From an uncultured bacterium (GTDB taxonomy: Bacteria > Desulfobacterota > BSN033 > UBA1163): DNA of 64,000 bases. The position numbers and the translations under genes are program-made. Positions 23,950 through 33,828 of this stretch are shown one piece after another. The stretch lies in NCBI GenBank assembly GCA_938002255.1, contig CALLAL010000020.1, positions 1 through 64,000 on the forward strand, given 5' to 3'. Every line of letters begins with the position of its first letter. Position 1 is the stretch's first letter. The notes under the pieces were generated by a model. The model was not told the origin of the DNA and did not search any database. It was given only the letters and a program-made list of their open reading frames with translations.

Positions 23950-25629
23950 ATGCTGCAGGAACTTCGAATAAGGAATTTCGCCATCATTGATGAGATCGAT
24001 CTCTCCTTCTCAAAAGGATTTAATGTTATCACGGGAGAGACGGGGACCGGGAAATCGATCATCCTGAATGCCGTCCATCTTCTCCTGGGAGACAAGGCCG
24101 GGGAGGAACTGATTCGTACCTCAGAAGAAGAAGCAAGTGTGGAAGCTCTCTTTGATATTTCTAACCATCCGGAAGTGCAAAAGAAGATTAGAGAGAAATT
24201 CCCCCACCTTTCTCTGTCGGACCAAGAAAACACCTGTTTGATCAGAAGAATCCTTTCTCGTTCAGGCAGAGGGAGATCTTTTCTCAATGAACATCTGACG
24301 ACCCTGGGAACACTTTCAGAAATTGGAGAAAAACTCATCAGCCTTTATGGGCAACATGAACATCAATCCCTTCTCCGGCCGGAAACCCATCTTGATATTT
24401 TGGATGAATTGGGTGGTTTAATGAAGCTTCGAGAAGCCTATCAAGAGCACTTTGAGAAATTTCTCTCTCTCACAGGAGAGATCAAAAGGCTACGAGACGA
24501 AAAGGAGAGAGGAATCCAAGAAAAGGATTTTTTATTGTTTCAAGTTCATGAAATCGCCTCCACCCACCTTCAGGTAGGAGAAGAGGAAGCGCTTAGAGAG
24601 GAACGAAAGATTCTGACTCATGCCAAGAAGTTGATCGATTTTATCAACCGATCGAACGACCTTCTTTACGATGGGAATGGGGCCATTATTGAACAGATTC
24701 AAACCCTCCTTCGACAAGGGAAAGAGATGGCAGACATCGATCCCTCTTTTTCGGAGATTCTTAAACCCCTGGCAGCTTCCTCCGTCCAATTAGAAGAGGT
24801 GGCTTTTAGCCTCAGAGATTATTTAAAGAAGATCGAAGTCAACCCGACACGGTTGGACGAAGTGGAAAGCAGGCTTGAAGAGATTGATCGATTAAAAAGG
24901 AAATACGGATCCTCGATTGAAGAAATTCTCCTTCATAAAGCAAGGGCAGAGGAGCGATTAAATACTTTCTCTTTTGGGGAAGAGAGGCTCACCCATTTGG
25001 AGGGAATGCTGGGTTCGGTTCAAGAGGAGATGTTCGCACTGGCCAAGAAACTTTCGTGGGAAAGGAAGAGGGTAGCCCTCGGGTTAAAAAAAGCCGTTGA
25101 AAAAGAACTGGCTACTCTGGGAATGAAAAAAACGGTCTTTGACGTTCATCTGGAGAATGCTCCTCTTTCTGCAAAGGGCATAGACCAAGTCGAGTTTCTT
25201 ATCTCTCCTAATATTGGAGAGGAGGTCAAACCTCTTTCAAAAATTGCCTCTGGTGGAGAACTTTCAAGGATGATGTTAGCCTTAAAGAAAATTCTCGCCA
25301 AGATTGGGGGGCAGCAGGTCTTGATCTTTGATGAGGTAGATGCCGGAATAGGAGGAGGCATCGCTGAGGTGGTTGGAAAGGCTTTGAAGGAACTTTCCAA
25401 ACATCATCAGGTTATCTGTGTCACTCATCTCCCTCAGATCGCCTGTTTCGCCGACACGCATTATAGCGTGAGAAAAGAGATAAAGGGGAAACGGACCGCC
25501 ACAGTAGTCAATCGTTTAGAGAAGGAGGACATATTAGAGGAGATCTCAAGGATGCTTGCTGGGGTGAAGATCACTGAAAAAACGCGGGCTCACGCCAAAG
25601 AGATGCTTGAGCATGCGAAAGGGATATGA
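23950..25629 (+). CDS. recN: DNA repair protein RecN
   Basis: This 559-residue SMC-like ATPase acts in double-strand-break repair. Walker A is GETGTGKS (residues 29-36). Long coiled-coil segments fill about 150-370. The C-terminal head has ASGGE (433-437) and Walker B LIFDEVDAGIGG with D461/E462. The length is typical. The ATG at 23950 gives the classic MLQELRIRNFAIID N-terminus, although the ribosome-binding site is weak. It lies downstream of nadK. Confidence 0.96.
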   Translation: MLQELRIRNFAIIDEIDLSFSKGFNVITGETGTGKSIILNAVHLLLGDKAGEELIRTSEEEASVEALFDISNHPEVQKKIREKFPHLSLSDQENTCLIRRILSRSGRGRSFLNEHLTTLGTLSEIGEKLISLYGQHEHQSLLRPETHLDILDELGGLMKLREAYQEHFEKFLSLTGEIKRLRDEKERGIQEKDFLLFQVHEIASTHLQVGEEEALREERKILTHAKKLIDFINRSNDLLYDGNGAIIEQIQTLLRQGKEMADIDPSFSEILKPLAASSVQLEEVAFSLRDYLKKIEVNPTRLDEVESRLEEIDRLKRKYGSSIEEILLHKARAEERLNTFSFGEERLTHLEGMLGSVQEEMFALAKKLSWERKRVALGLKKAVEKELATLGMKKTVFDVHLENAPLSAKGIDQVEFLISPNIGEEVKPLSKIASGGELSRMMLALKKILAKIGGQQVLIFDEVDAGIGGGIAEVVGKALKELSKHHQVICVTHLPQIACFADTHYSVRKEIKGKRTATVVNRLEKEDILEEISRMLAGVKITEKTRAHAKEMLEHAKGI

Positions 25630-25717
25630 CGACTTTCTCTGACCCGTTCCCTCAAAGAGAGAGAAAAGGAAATCAGGAGAAGGGAAGGATTGGGTCCCCT
25701 ATCCGAAAGGAAAAGAG

Positions 25718-26167
25718 ATGATCCGTAAAGCGAGATTAAACGACGTGAAAGAGATTCAGCGATTGATCAAACAATATTCGACCCGTGGGGAGATTCTTCC
25801 TCGATCTCTGGTCGAACTCTATGACCACCTCAGAGATTTTTTTGTTTATATCAAAAATCGAAAGGTAGTTGGAATCTGTGCCCTTCATGTTTGCTGGGAA
25901 GATTTAGGAGAGATTCGTTCCCTGGCCGTTCAAGAAGATATGCGAAAGATGGGGATAGGGATTGCCTTAGTCAAAGCCTGTTTGAAAGAGGCAAAAGCGC
26001 TTGGGATCAAAAGGGTCTTTGCCCTCACCTATCGCCCCGATTTTTTTGAGAGATTGGCTTTTAACGTGGTCGATAAAAGTATTCTCCCCCACAAGATCTG
26101 GACGGACTGCCTAAAGTGTGTCAAATTCCCTGACTGTGATGAGGTGGCGATGTTAAAAGAACTATAG
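25718..26167 (+). CDS. GNAT N-acetyltransferase, short N-acetylglutamate-synthase-like
   Basis: This 149-residue single-domain acetyltransferase has the acetyl-CoA loop EDMRKMGIGIALV and a C-terminal YRPDFFERLAFNVVDKSILPHKIW. That C-terminal segment resembles the short, stand-alone N-acetylglutamate synthases of deltaproteobacteria (ArgA without the kinase-like domain). It would acetylate glutamate at the entry to arginine synthesis. The ArgJ gene in the same window is compatible. AAAGAG precedes the ATG. The substrate is inferred, and an ordinary GNAT of other specificity is possible. Confidence 0.78.
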   Translation: MIRKARLNDVKEIQRLIKQYSTRGEILPRSLVELYDHLRDFFVYIKNRKVVGICALHVCWEDLGEIRSLAVQEDMRKMGIGIALVKACLKEAKALGIKRVFALTYRPDFFERLAFNVVDKSILPHKIWTDCLKCVKFPDCDEVAMLKEL

Positions 26168-26217
26168 CCGTCAAGGAGACGAATCTTAAGTCCCTCTTTT
26201 CGGGTCTCGGAGAGGAT

Positions 26218-27351
26218 ATGGAACATCTTGGATCGCAGGGAAGGCCAACCGTTGCCGAAGTGGACCTTGGAGCACTTGCCTTCAATTATCGCCAAATCAA
26301 AAAAAGAATTCCCAGAGGGACAAAAATCTTAGCCGTAGTCAAAGCAGATGCCTATGGGCATGGTGCTCTTCCAGTTTCGCTCAAACTGGAACGCTTGGGG
26401 GTCAGCTATTTAGGGGTGGCGATTACGGAGGAGGGGATTTCGTTAAGAAGAGAAGGGATAAAAACGCCCATTCTTATCTTAGGAGGTATTTTCCAGGAAG
26501 AAGAGGAAGAAATCATTCGACAACACCTAACCCCAGTGATATTCGATATGGATTCCCTTGCCCGTCTTTCTAAGATGGCAGTGAAGAAGAGGAAAAAAGT
26601 AAACATCCACCTCAAAGTAGATACCGGACTGGGCAGACTCGGAATTCCCTTTGAACAATTCCCAATTTTTATAGCAAAGATGAAGGGCCTTCCAAATATT
26701 GAGGTCGAAGGCCTTCTCTCACACTTTTCGATGACGGATCGAGAAGAAGCCTATTCTTTGGCACAGTGGAAACAGTTTCAACAAGCCTTAGACATGATGC
26801 AAAAAGAGGGCTTTCATGTCCGATATGTCCACATGGCAAACAGCGCCAACCTGACCCTCTTTCCTCAATACTCAGGAAACATGGTTCGACCGGGCCTCAT
26901 CCTCTACGGAGCATACCCTTCACCGAAAATGGAAAAGGTAATTCCCCTCAGACCCGTCCTCACCTTCAAAACTCAGATTCATTTTATCAAATCCGTTCCA
27001 GAGGGATCGAGAATCAGCTATGGAGGGACCTATATCGCACCGCGAAGAAGTCTGATTGCGACGCTTCCCGTAGGGTATGCCGATGGGTTTCATACCCGTC
27101 TCTCAAACCAGGGAGAGGTTTTAATCCGGGGCCAGAGAGCTCCTGTGGTGGGAAGAGTCTGTATGGATCTAACCATGGTGGATGTGACGGAGGTCCCTGG
27201 TGTATCCAAGGGGGATGAGGTCATTCTGATCGGTCAACAAGGCAGGGAGAAGATCACAGCAGATGAACTTGCAAACAAGATCGGTTCGATCTCCTATGAA
27301 GTCTTATGCCAGATCGGGAAAAGAGTTCCAAGAGTGTACAGGGGAACATAG
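26218..27351 (+). CDS. alr: Alanine racemase
   Basis: This 377-residue PLP enzyme converts L-alanine to D-alanine for peptidoglycan. The PLP lysine is K42 in VVKADAYGHG, and the catalytic tyrosine is Y268 in RISYGGTY. HLKVDTGLGRLG, the MANSAN motif and GRVCMDLTMVDVT are also present. Length is normal and the start gives the standard PTVAEVDLGAL opening. It follows the GNAT gene by about 50 bp and precedes the FabH-like gene on the same strand. Confidence 0.96.
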   Translation: MEHLGSQGRPTVAEVDLGALAFNYRQIKKRIPRGTKILAVVKADAYGHGALPVSLKLERLGVSYLGVAITEEGISLRREGIKTPILILGGIFQEEEEEIIRQHLTPVIFDMDSLARLSKMAVKKRKKVNIHLKVDTGLGRLGIPFEQFPIFIAKMKGLPNIEVEGLLSHFSMTDREEAYSLAQWKQFQQALDMMQKEGFHVRYVHMANSANLTLFPQYSGNMVRPGLILYGAYPSPKMEKVIPLRPVLTFKTQIHFIKSVPEGSRISYGGTYIAPRRSLIATLPVGYADGFHTRLSNQGEVLIRGQRAPVVGRVCMDLTMVDVTEVPGVSKGDEVILIGQQGREKITADELANKIGSISYEVLCQIGKRVPRVYRGT

Positions 27352-27372
27352 AGGAAGCACGGAGGAATGGGG

Positions 27373-28395
27373 ATGAAAAGAATCGGAATCGTGGGAACAG
27401 GATCATATCTTCCAGAGAGGGTTTTGTCCAACTTCGACCTTGAAAAAATCCTAAACACAAGCGACGAATGGATTTACCAGAGAACAGGCGTTCGAGAACG
27501 AAGGATTGCAGATCCCGACGTCAATACATCAGATCTTGCAGGAGAGGCATCCTTGAGAGCCTTAGAGATGGCCACACTTTCTCCAAAAGATCTGGATCTC
27601 ATCATTTTAGCAACCATAACACCGGATACGTGCTGTCCCTCAGGGGCGAACTGGTTAGAGGCAAAACTGGGGGCCCAGAGAGCTGTCTCCTTTGATATAA
27701 CCGCTGCCTGTTGCGGATTTATCTTCGGATTATCGGTTGCAACACAATACCTAATGACAGGAACCTTTCGTAACGCTCTGGTCGTTGCTTCTGAAGTGAT
27801 GAGCCGATGTCAAGACTGGACAGACAGGGAAAATTGTATTCTCTGGGGGGATGGTGCAGGGGCGGTGGTGCTGCAATCTTTTGATTCTTCAAACGACCTC
27901 TTGGAACGCCACAAGAACGATCGAATTGGTGAGATTCTTTCTGTTCTTATCCATACCGACGGGGCAAATGGTCAGAATTTATTAATGCCTGGTGGAGGTT
28001 CTCGGACAACCCCTATCAGTTACGAGAGCGTTGACAAAAAACTTCATACGCTCAAGATGATTAAAGCCAATGAATCTGTCCGCGTTGCCGTAAAACGTTT
28101 TTCAGAAGCCGCGGAGGAAGCCGCTTCGGCTCATGGTATTAGGGTGTCGGATGCCCGGTGGATCATCCCGCATCAAGCCAATATCCGGATTCTTCAACAG
28201 ATGGCCAAACGACTCAACATCTCCTTGGAAAAAGTTTATCTGACCATCGAGAAATATGGCAATATCTCATCGGCTACCATTCCCATCGCCCTTGACGAGG
28301 CTTTTCGCAAGGGATCCATCCAGAAAGGAGATTATGTGATCCTAACGGGTTTTGGTGGGGGTCTGACTTGGGGAAGTAGTCTGCTTAAATGGTGA
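27373..28395 (+). CDS. fabH: Beta-ketoacyl-ACP synthase III-like enzyme
   Basis: This enzyme of about 340 residues is of the KAS III type, which condenses an acyl-CoA starter with malonyl-ACP. The catalytic triad is C113 (ITAACCGF), H267 (IIPHQAN) and N297 (KYGNISSA). An ATG at 27367 is in frame but sits only 1 nt after GGAGGA. The ATG at 27373, with GGAGG 7 nt upstream, is preferred. It lies right after alr. It could be FabH for fatty-acid initiation or a related starter-specific synthase. No other fab genes flank it. Confidence 0.9.
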   Translation: MKRIGIVGTGSYLPERVLSNFDLEKILNTSDEWIYQRTGVRERRIADPDVNTSDLAGEASLRALEMATLSPKDLDLIILATITPDTCCPSGANWLEAKLGAQRAVSFDITAACCGFIFGLSVATQYLMTGTFRNALVVASEVMSRCQDWTDRENCILWGDGAGAVVLQSFDSSNDLLERHKNDRIGEILSVLIHTDGANGQNLLMPGGGSRTTPISYESVDKKLHTLKMIKANESVRVAVKRFSEAAEEAASAHGIRVSDARWIIPHQANIRILQQMAKRLNISLEKVYLTIEKYGNISSATIPIALDEAFRKGSIQKGDYVILTGFGGGLTWGSSLLKW

Positions 28396-28502
28396 AAGTC
28401 CCCCTGCTTTGATATTTGAGGTTTTCTATCAGAAAGGATCTCGTTAAGATCGTTTATGAAACCTTGGAATCTGGTTAGGACGAAAGAAATATAGGAGGAC
28501 CT

Positions 28503-29897
28503 ATGATCCCCAAAAAATCTGAGACCGTCATTGATCAGACCTTAGACCTTCTTCGGGGGAAGAACTTGGATGGATATGAAGTGTTTATCGCTGAATCTTC
28601 CCACTTTGAAGTGGAAGCCAAAGAGGGCAAGGTGGACACTTTCCAGGTCTCTCAACCTTGGGGAATGTCTTTGCGAATTTTAAGTCAGGGAAGGATAGGT
28701 TTTTCCTACGCCACCTCTCCCTCAGGATATTTTCAGATGGAACAAAAGCATGTGTTAGAGCGCTTGGTTGAGGATGCGATCGCAAGCGCAGGGGTGATTT
28801 CCTCTGATCCTTGTTTTGATTTCCCTCCTCCTCCAAAAGAGCTCCCCCCCGAACTCGCTATTTTTGATCAAACCCTTTCTGAGGTACCAGAGAAAAATAA
28901 GATTGAAACCGCAAGGCTTTTGGAAGAAGCCGCCCGGTCAGTGGATCTTAACAAAATTACAAAAGTGAGAAAAGCGGCCTATCAGGAAGGGATGTCCAGA
29001 GTGACTCTTATCAATTCCAATGGACTTCATCACTCTTATGAGACAACGCTGGTGACGATTAGCGTTATGGCCATCGCTGAAGCAGAAGGGGAGTCGGAGG
29101 TCGGATGGGATTTCGATTTTAGCCATTTCATGAACAAGATCGATGTAACCCAAACAGGAAGGGGGGCAGGTCGGCGCGCCCTGGATCGACTTGGAGGAAG
29201 GAGGATTTCCTCTGGGGTCTATCCAATCCTTTTGGAAAATCATGTGACCTCAGAATTTTTATCCCTTCTTTCCCATGCCTTCTCTGCGGAGCAGGTTCAA
29301 AAGGAGAAGTCAAACCTCCGTGGAAAATTAGGCATCCAGTTTTTTTCTCCCTGTCTTTCGATTTTGGATGACGGCCTTCTCCCCGACGGGGCAGGTTCCT
29401 CACCACTGGATGGTGAGGGCACTCTGAGTCAACGGACTCCACTGGTGATCCATGGAGAGGTCAGAGGATTTCTTTATGATCGCTTCTGGGCCAATCGACA
29501 AAATTTTACTCTATCAACTCAACAGACTCAATCCACGGGAAATAGTATCAAGCACAGTATTAAATCTCCGCCCAGTTTAGGGATCTCAAATTTTTATATT
29601 CAACCAGGGACATCTGACTTTTCATCCCTCCTCAGAACTCTTCATCAGGGAGTCTTGATTGAGGAAGTCATGGGGCTTCATACCGTGGACCCCATCTCAG
29701 GTGATTTTTCTCTCGGATGCTCAGGTCAGTGGATCGACAAAGGAGAAAGATGTCATCCCGTCAAGTCCATCGCTATTGCCGGGAATCTTTATCAGCTTTT
29801 TAAACAAGTGACCGATGTTGGAAACGATCTCAGATTTTTTGGTAGAATTGGAGCCCCCAGTCTTCTTATCGACCGACTTGAAATTAGTGGAAATTAA
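28503..29897 (+). CDS. pmbA: TldE/PmbA family metallopeptidase subunit
   Basis: This 464-residue protein is of the TldD/TldE family, more like PmbA/TldE because it lacks the HExxxH zinc motif of TldD. The N-terminal domain contains EVEAKEGKVDTF and GRIGFSYATSP. The C-terminal half has PILLENHVTSEFLSLLSHAFSA and SLGCSGQWIDKGE. Partnered with TldD, the complex degrades unstructured peptides. No tldD is in the window. The start is set by TAGGAGGACCT before the ATG. Confidence 0.92.
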   Translation: MIPKKSETVIDQTLDLLRGKNLDGYEVFIAESSHFEVEAKEGKVDTFQVSQPWGMSLRILSQGRIGFSYATSPSGYFQMEQKHVLERLVEDAIASAGVISSDPCFDFPPPPKELPPELAIFDQTLSEVPEKNKIETARLLEEAARSVDLNKITKVRKAAYQEGMSRVTLINSNGLHHSYETTLVTISVMAIAEAEGESEVGWDFDFSHFMNKIDVTQTGRGAGRRALDRLGGRRISSGVYPILLENHVTSEFLSLLSHAFSAEQVQKEKSNLRGKLGIQFFSPCLSILDDGLLPDGAGSSPLDGEGTLSQRTPLVIHGEVRGFLYDRFWANRQNFTLSTQQTQSTGNSIKHSIKSPPSLGISNFYIQPGTSDFSSLLRTLHQGVLIEEVMGLHTVDPISGDFSLGCSGQWIDKGERCHPVKSIAIAGNLYQLFKQVTDVGNDLRFFGRIGAPSLLIDRLEISGN

Positions 29898-29898
29898 A

Positions 29899-29938
29899 CA
29901 GGAATTTAATTTCCTGCCCTTGCCCTCTTTGGGGCAAG
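29899..29938 (+). terminator. Possible weak terminator hairpins after pmbA
   Basis: CAGGAA/TTCCTG (29899-29904 and 29911-29916) and CTTGCCC/GGGCAAG (29919-29925 and 29932-29938) form two adjacent short hairpins. Neither is followed by a T-run, so intrinsic termination is doubtful. Confidence 0.3.
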
Positions 29939-29951
29939 AGAGTAAAAAGAC

Positions 29952-29981
29952 TTGACAGAGATGACTTGAATCTGGTATTAA
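29952..29981 (+). promoter_or_regulatory. Sigma-70-type promoter of the M23 peptidase gene
   Basis: TTGACA (29952-29957) and TATTAA (29976-29981) are 18 nt apart. The predicted transcript starts near 29988, downstream of the TTG at 29966. This supports the GTG at 30041 as the real start. Confidence 0.65.
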
Positions 29982-30040
29982 AATCGAGTTTCAAGGGGAG
30001 GGTAAAGAAATCCATACTGGGTGAAACAAGGAGGGACATC

Positions 30041-30949
30041 GTGGATAAAGAGATTATCAATATCCTTGTCTTTGGTCATAAAACCTCCAAAACCCGCCAC
30101 TTAAAAATCCGAAGAAAGACGATCAAAATGGGTCTCTATCTATTCGGGTTTGTTTTTTTCTCAATGACGTTTTTTTTCTGCGATTACATTCAGGTGAAGA
30201 AGAAGGCTTTCGAAGTGGCCCGATTACGGCAGCAGACAGAGATTCAGAGATCTCAAATCCATTTTTTCTCATCAAAACTCGAAGAATTAGAAAAGCAGCT
30301 TTCTAAGTTGAAAGACTTTGACAAGAGGGTTCGAATCCTTGCAAACCTTGATCGCGGCATAGAGACCGTTCCTTTCATGGGGATGGGGGGGCCTTCACCT
30401 TCAGATTTAAGGGAAAGATTAAAAGCAAGTCAGGATGAGAAGGGGTTGGTTCAGCAGATGAAGGTTGATGTCGAGCGTCTTCAGTCTGAAGCAACTTCAA
30501 GAGAAATTAGCTTATCAGAACTCGAAAAAGTGTTACAGACGAAAAAGGAACTGTTAGCTCACACGCCATCCATCTGGCCATCCCACGGGTGGGTCACTTC
30601 TGATTTTGGATTTCGGACCAATCCCTTTACAGGGTTAACCCAAATGCACGAAGGAATCGATATTTCGAACCAAGTGGGAACCCCGGTGGTGGCTCCTGCC
30701 AATGGTTTTGTCTCTGATCTGGGGAACGATTGGGTCCATGGGAAATTTGTCATTCTTTCTCATGGATTCGGAATGACCACTCGATACAGTCACCTGAATA
30801 AAGTTCTGGTGAAACCCGGGCAAAGGGTCAAGCGAGGAGAAAAAATCGCAGAAATGGGAACGACCGGAAAGACAACAGGGCCCCACCTTCATTACGAAGT
30901 GCGTCTCAATGGCATTCCAGTCAATCCCATGAGGTATATTTTGAATTAA
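30041..30949 (+). CDS. M23 (LytM-type) metallopeptidase with membrane anchor and coiled coil
   Basis: This is a 302-residue envelope protein with one N-terminal membrane helix (GLYLFGFVFFSMTFFFC), a coiled coil of about 100 residues, and a C-terminal LytM/M23 domain. That domain has HEGIDISNQVGTPVVAPANG and the final GPHLHYEVRLNG zinc motif. It cuts peptidoglycan cross-bridges or regulates amidases. I use the GTG at 30041 because AAGGAGG is just upstream and the predicted promoter overlaps the longer TTG start. It is followed by a strong terminator. Confidence 0.88.
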   Translation: MDKEIINILVFGHKTSKTRHLKIRRKTIKMGLYLFGFVFFSMTFFFCDYIQVKKKAFEVARLRQQTEIQRSQIHFFSSKLEELEKQLSKLKDFDKRVRILANLDRGIETVPFMGMGGPSPSDLRERLKASQDEKGLVQQMKVDVERLQSEATSREISLSELEKVLQTKKELLAHTPSIWPSHGWVTSDFGFRTNPFTGLTQMHEGIDISNQVGTPVVAPANGFVSDLGNDWVHGKFVILSHGFGMTTRYSHLNKVLVKPGQRVKRGEKIAEMGTTGKTTGPHLHYEVRLNGIPVNPMRYILN

Positions 30950-30973
30950 CTTTGTAGATATCGAAAATGAGGA

Positions 30974-31008
30974 ACGCCCGACAGAGGATAGGTCTGTCGG
31001 GCGTTTTT
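30974..31008 (+). terminator. Rho-independent terminator after the M23 gene
   Basis: A perfect 12-bp stem, ACGCCCGACAGA (30974-30985) with TCTGTCGGGCGT (30993-31004), encloses a 7-nt loop and is followed by five T. Confidence 0.92.
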
Positions 31009-31013
31009 ATTGG

Positions 31014-31042
31014 TTGAAACCCCTTGCCAACCGTTATATAAT
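31014..31042 (+). promoter_or_regulatory. Sigma-70-type promoter of secA
   Basis: TTGAAA (31014-31019) and a perfect TATAAT (31037-31042) are 17 nt apart, between the preceding terminator and secA. Confidence 0.75.
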
Positions 31043-31077
31043 TTCCAATAAAAGAAAAAATTAAGGTCTTGTTCTAT

Positions 31078-33768
31078 ATGTTTGGCCTCCTTTTAAAGAA
31101 GATCATCGGTAGCAAAAATGAGAGGGAGTTGAAACGAATACGACCTCTGATCCAGCAGATCAATGAATTAGAACCCAAGGTCATGCCTTTGAGCGATCAT
31201 CAACTCAGAGCCAAGACGGACGAATTCAAAGAGAGGATCGATCAAGGAGCCTCTCTGGACGATATTCTTCCAGAAGCCTTTGCCGTTGTTCGTGAAGCAG
31301 CGAAAAGAACTCTTGGAGAGCGTCATTACGACGTACAACTCATTGGAGGGATTGTTCTTCACGAGGGGAAGATCGCAGAGATGGCAACCGGTGAAGGGAA
31401 GACCCTGGTAGCCACGTTGCCTGCTTATCTGAATAGCCTCACTGGAAAGGGCGTTCATATTGTAACCGTGAATGACTACCTTGCCAAAAGGGATAGCGAA
31501 TGGATGGGAGCGATCTATCGGTTCTTAGGCCTTTCCGTAGGGGTGATCGTCCATGAACTCAACGATCAGGAACGTAAAAAAGCCTATGGGTGTGACATCA
31601 CCTATGGGACCAATAATGAGTTTGGCTTCGATTATCTTAGAGACAATATGAAGTTTGATCTCCAGGATTATGTTCAGCGAGAACTCCACTACGCGATTGT
31701 GGATGAAGTGGACAGCATCTTGATTGACGAAGCCAGAACCCCTCTGATCATCTCCGGACCCACGGAAGAATCAACCGATAAATATTATCAGATCAATCGA
31801 ATTATTCCGTATTTGAAAAAAGGCACAGATTATCAAATTGAAGAGAAAAGCCATACGGCCTTCTTAACCGAAGAGGGGGTGGCACACGTCGAGCGTTTGC
31901 TTCGGATCGAAAACCTCTATGACCCGAGACATATTGAAACCCTCCATCATGTGAACCAAGCCTTGAAGGCCCATACCCTTTTCAAAAGGGATGTGGACTA
32001 TGTGGTGAAAGAGGGTCAGGTGATCATTGTTGACGAATTTACCGGAAGACTCATGCCAGGAAGGCGGTGGAGCGATGGTCTCCATCAGGCGGTCGAGGCC
32101 AAAGAGAATGTGAGGATTGAAAATGAAAATCAGACGTTGGCAACAATCACTTTCCAGAACTATTTTCGGATGTATCAAAAACTTGCAGGGATGACGGGTA
32201 CCGCTGACACAGAAGCGGCCGAGTTCCGCAAGATTTACAATTTAGATGTAGTTGTCATTCCGACCAATATGCCTTTGATCCGAATCAACCATTCCGATGT
32301 TATCTATAAGACCGAAGAGGAGAAATTCAGGGCGGTCGTCAGGGAGATTGAAGAACTGTATCGGATCGGACGTCCCGTGCTCGTAGGAACGATCTCCATT
32401 GAAAAGTCCGAACGGTTGAGTTTCCTCTTGAAGAAAAAAGGGATTCCTCATAATGTCCTCAACGCAAAGCATCATGAGCGAGAGGCAGAGATTATTGCTC
32501 AGGCAGGAAGACTGGGAGCGGTCACCATCTCTACGAACATGGCTGGTCGAGGAACGGATATCCTCCTCGGGGGGAATCCAAAATTTTTAGCCAGAACCAT
32601 GGTGGAAGAGAAGGAAAACCCTGAGGAGATGCAAAAAGCTTATGAAAAAGCGTACCAAAAAGCCCTTCTCATCGTTCAACAGGAAAAGGAGAAGGTGGTT
32701 CAACTGGGAGGGCTTCATGTGATCGGAACGGAGCGGCACGAAGCCAGAAGAATCGATAATCAGTTGAGAGGACGATCCGGTAGACAAGGGGATCCAGGGT
32801 CTTCAAGATTCTACCTCTCTTTGGAAGATGATCTCATGAGGATCTTCGGCTCCCAGAGGATTTCGAACATTATGGATCGTCTTGGGATAGAGGAAGACCA
32901 GCCGATTGAACATAAACTTGTCACCCGGGCCATCGAAAACGCCCAAAAAAAAGTGGAAGCTCATAACTTTGAAATCCGCAAACACCTACTCGAGTATGAT
33001 ACGGTGATGAATCAGCAACGGGAGGTCATCTATACTCAGAGAAGGGAGGTTTTGACAGGAGAGAACCTAAAAGAAACCGTGATGGAGATGGTGGAAGATC
33101 AGGCAGAAGCGATCATGGATCTCTATACGGATGAGAAGACAGAGCCAGAAGAATGGAATCTGAAAGGGCTCCAGGATGCTCTCTATCAGCAGTTCTCTTT
33201 TCGGTGGACACCACCAGCCGTCAGTGGGAATGGAATCCATCGAGAGCAATTAAAGGATAGGATTATTGAACAGGCTAAGGAGATTTATCAAAGAAAAGAA
33301 GAGGAATTTGGGGAGGCCACCCTCCGGTACCTGGAAAAGGTGATCATGCTCCAATCGGTGGATCACCACTGGAAAGATCATCTCCTCGCCATTGACCAAT
33401 TAAAAGAAGGGATCGGGTTAAGAGGATACGGCCAGAAAGATCCCAAAATTGAATATCAGAGAGAAGCCTATCAGATGTTCTTAGAAATGCTTGACCGGAT
33501 CAAGAAGGATACGGTCGAAAAGCTCTTTGCTATTCAGATTGCCAAGGATCAAGAAATCCCTGAAATGGGGAGAGAGCGAAAGCAAACCTTTGTGATGACC
33601 CGAGGGCCCCTGTCTTCCCCCTCCCAGAGGGAAGGCCTCACAGAGGACGGTAAAGGCGTGACGGTACGCCGTCAAGGGAAAAAAGTGGGTCGGAATGATC
33701 CCTGTCCTTGTGGAAGCGGGAGGAAATATAAAAAGTGTTGTCTGGCTAAGGAGGAAGGAAGAGCCTAA
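31078..33768 (+). CDS. secA: Preprotein translocase ATPase SecA
   Basis: This 896-residue motor drives proteins through SecYEG. It has Walker A ATGEGKT (about residues 103-109), [10 protein letters not shown], the Walker B region [27 protein letters not shown], and [11 protein letters not shown] of the second nucleotide domain. The C-terminus ends in the zinc motif [13 protein letters not shown], which binds SecB or ribosomes. A TTG at 31069 is in frame, but the ATG at 31078 gives the family start [16 protein letters not shown]. It is transcribed from its own promoter. Confidence 0.97.
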   Translation: MFGLLLKKIIGSKNERELKRIRPLIQQINELEPKVMPLSDHQLRAKTDEFKERIDQGASLDDILPEAFAVVREAAKRTLGERHYDVQLIGGIVLHEGKIAEMATGEGKTLVATLPAYLNSLTGKGVHIVTVNDYLAKRDSEWMGAIYRFLGLSVGVIVHELNDQERKKAYGCDITYGTNNEFGFDYLRDNMKFDLQDYVQRELHYAIVDEVDSILIDEARTPLIISGPTEESTDKYYQINRIIPYLKKGTDYQIEEKSHTAFLTEEGVAHVERLLRIENLYDPRHIETLHHVNQALKAHTLFKRDVDYVVKEGQVIIVDEFTGRLMPGRRWSDGLHQAVEAKENVRIENENQTLATITFQNYFRMYQKLAGMTGTADTEAAEFRKIYNLDVVVIPTNMPLIRINHSDVIYKTEEEKFRAVVREIEELYRIGRPVLVGTISIEKSERLSFLLKKKGIPHNVLNAKHHEREAEIIAQAGRLGAVTISTNMAGRGTDILLGGNPKFLARTMVEEKENPEEMQKAYEKAYQKALLIVQQEKEKVVQLGGLHVIGTERHEARRIDNQLRGRSGRQGDPGSSRFYLSLEDDLMRIFGSQRISNIMDRLGIEEDQPIEHKLVTRAIENAQKKVEAHNFEIRKHLLEYDTVMNQQREVIYTQRREVLTGENLKETVMEMVEDQAEAIMDLYTDEKTEPEEWNLKGLQDALYQQFSFRWTPPAVSGNGIHREQLKDRIIEQAKEIYQRKEEEFGEATLRYLEKVIMLQSVDHHWKDHLLAIDQLKEGIGLRGYGQKDPKIEYQREAYQMFLEMLDRIKKDTVEKLFAIQIAKDQEIPEMGRERKQTFVMTRGPLSSPSQREGLTEDGKGVTVRRQGKKVGRNDPCPCGSGRKYKKCCLAKEEGRA

Positions 33769-33828
33769 CCTCGTCCTGCCCGTAACATTCAATGTTCTAA
33801 AAGTCGTTAAAGAACAGATGATCTCAGG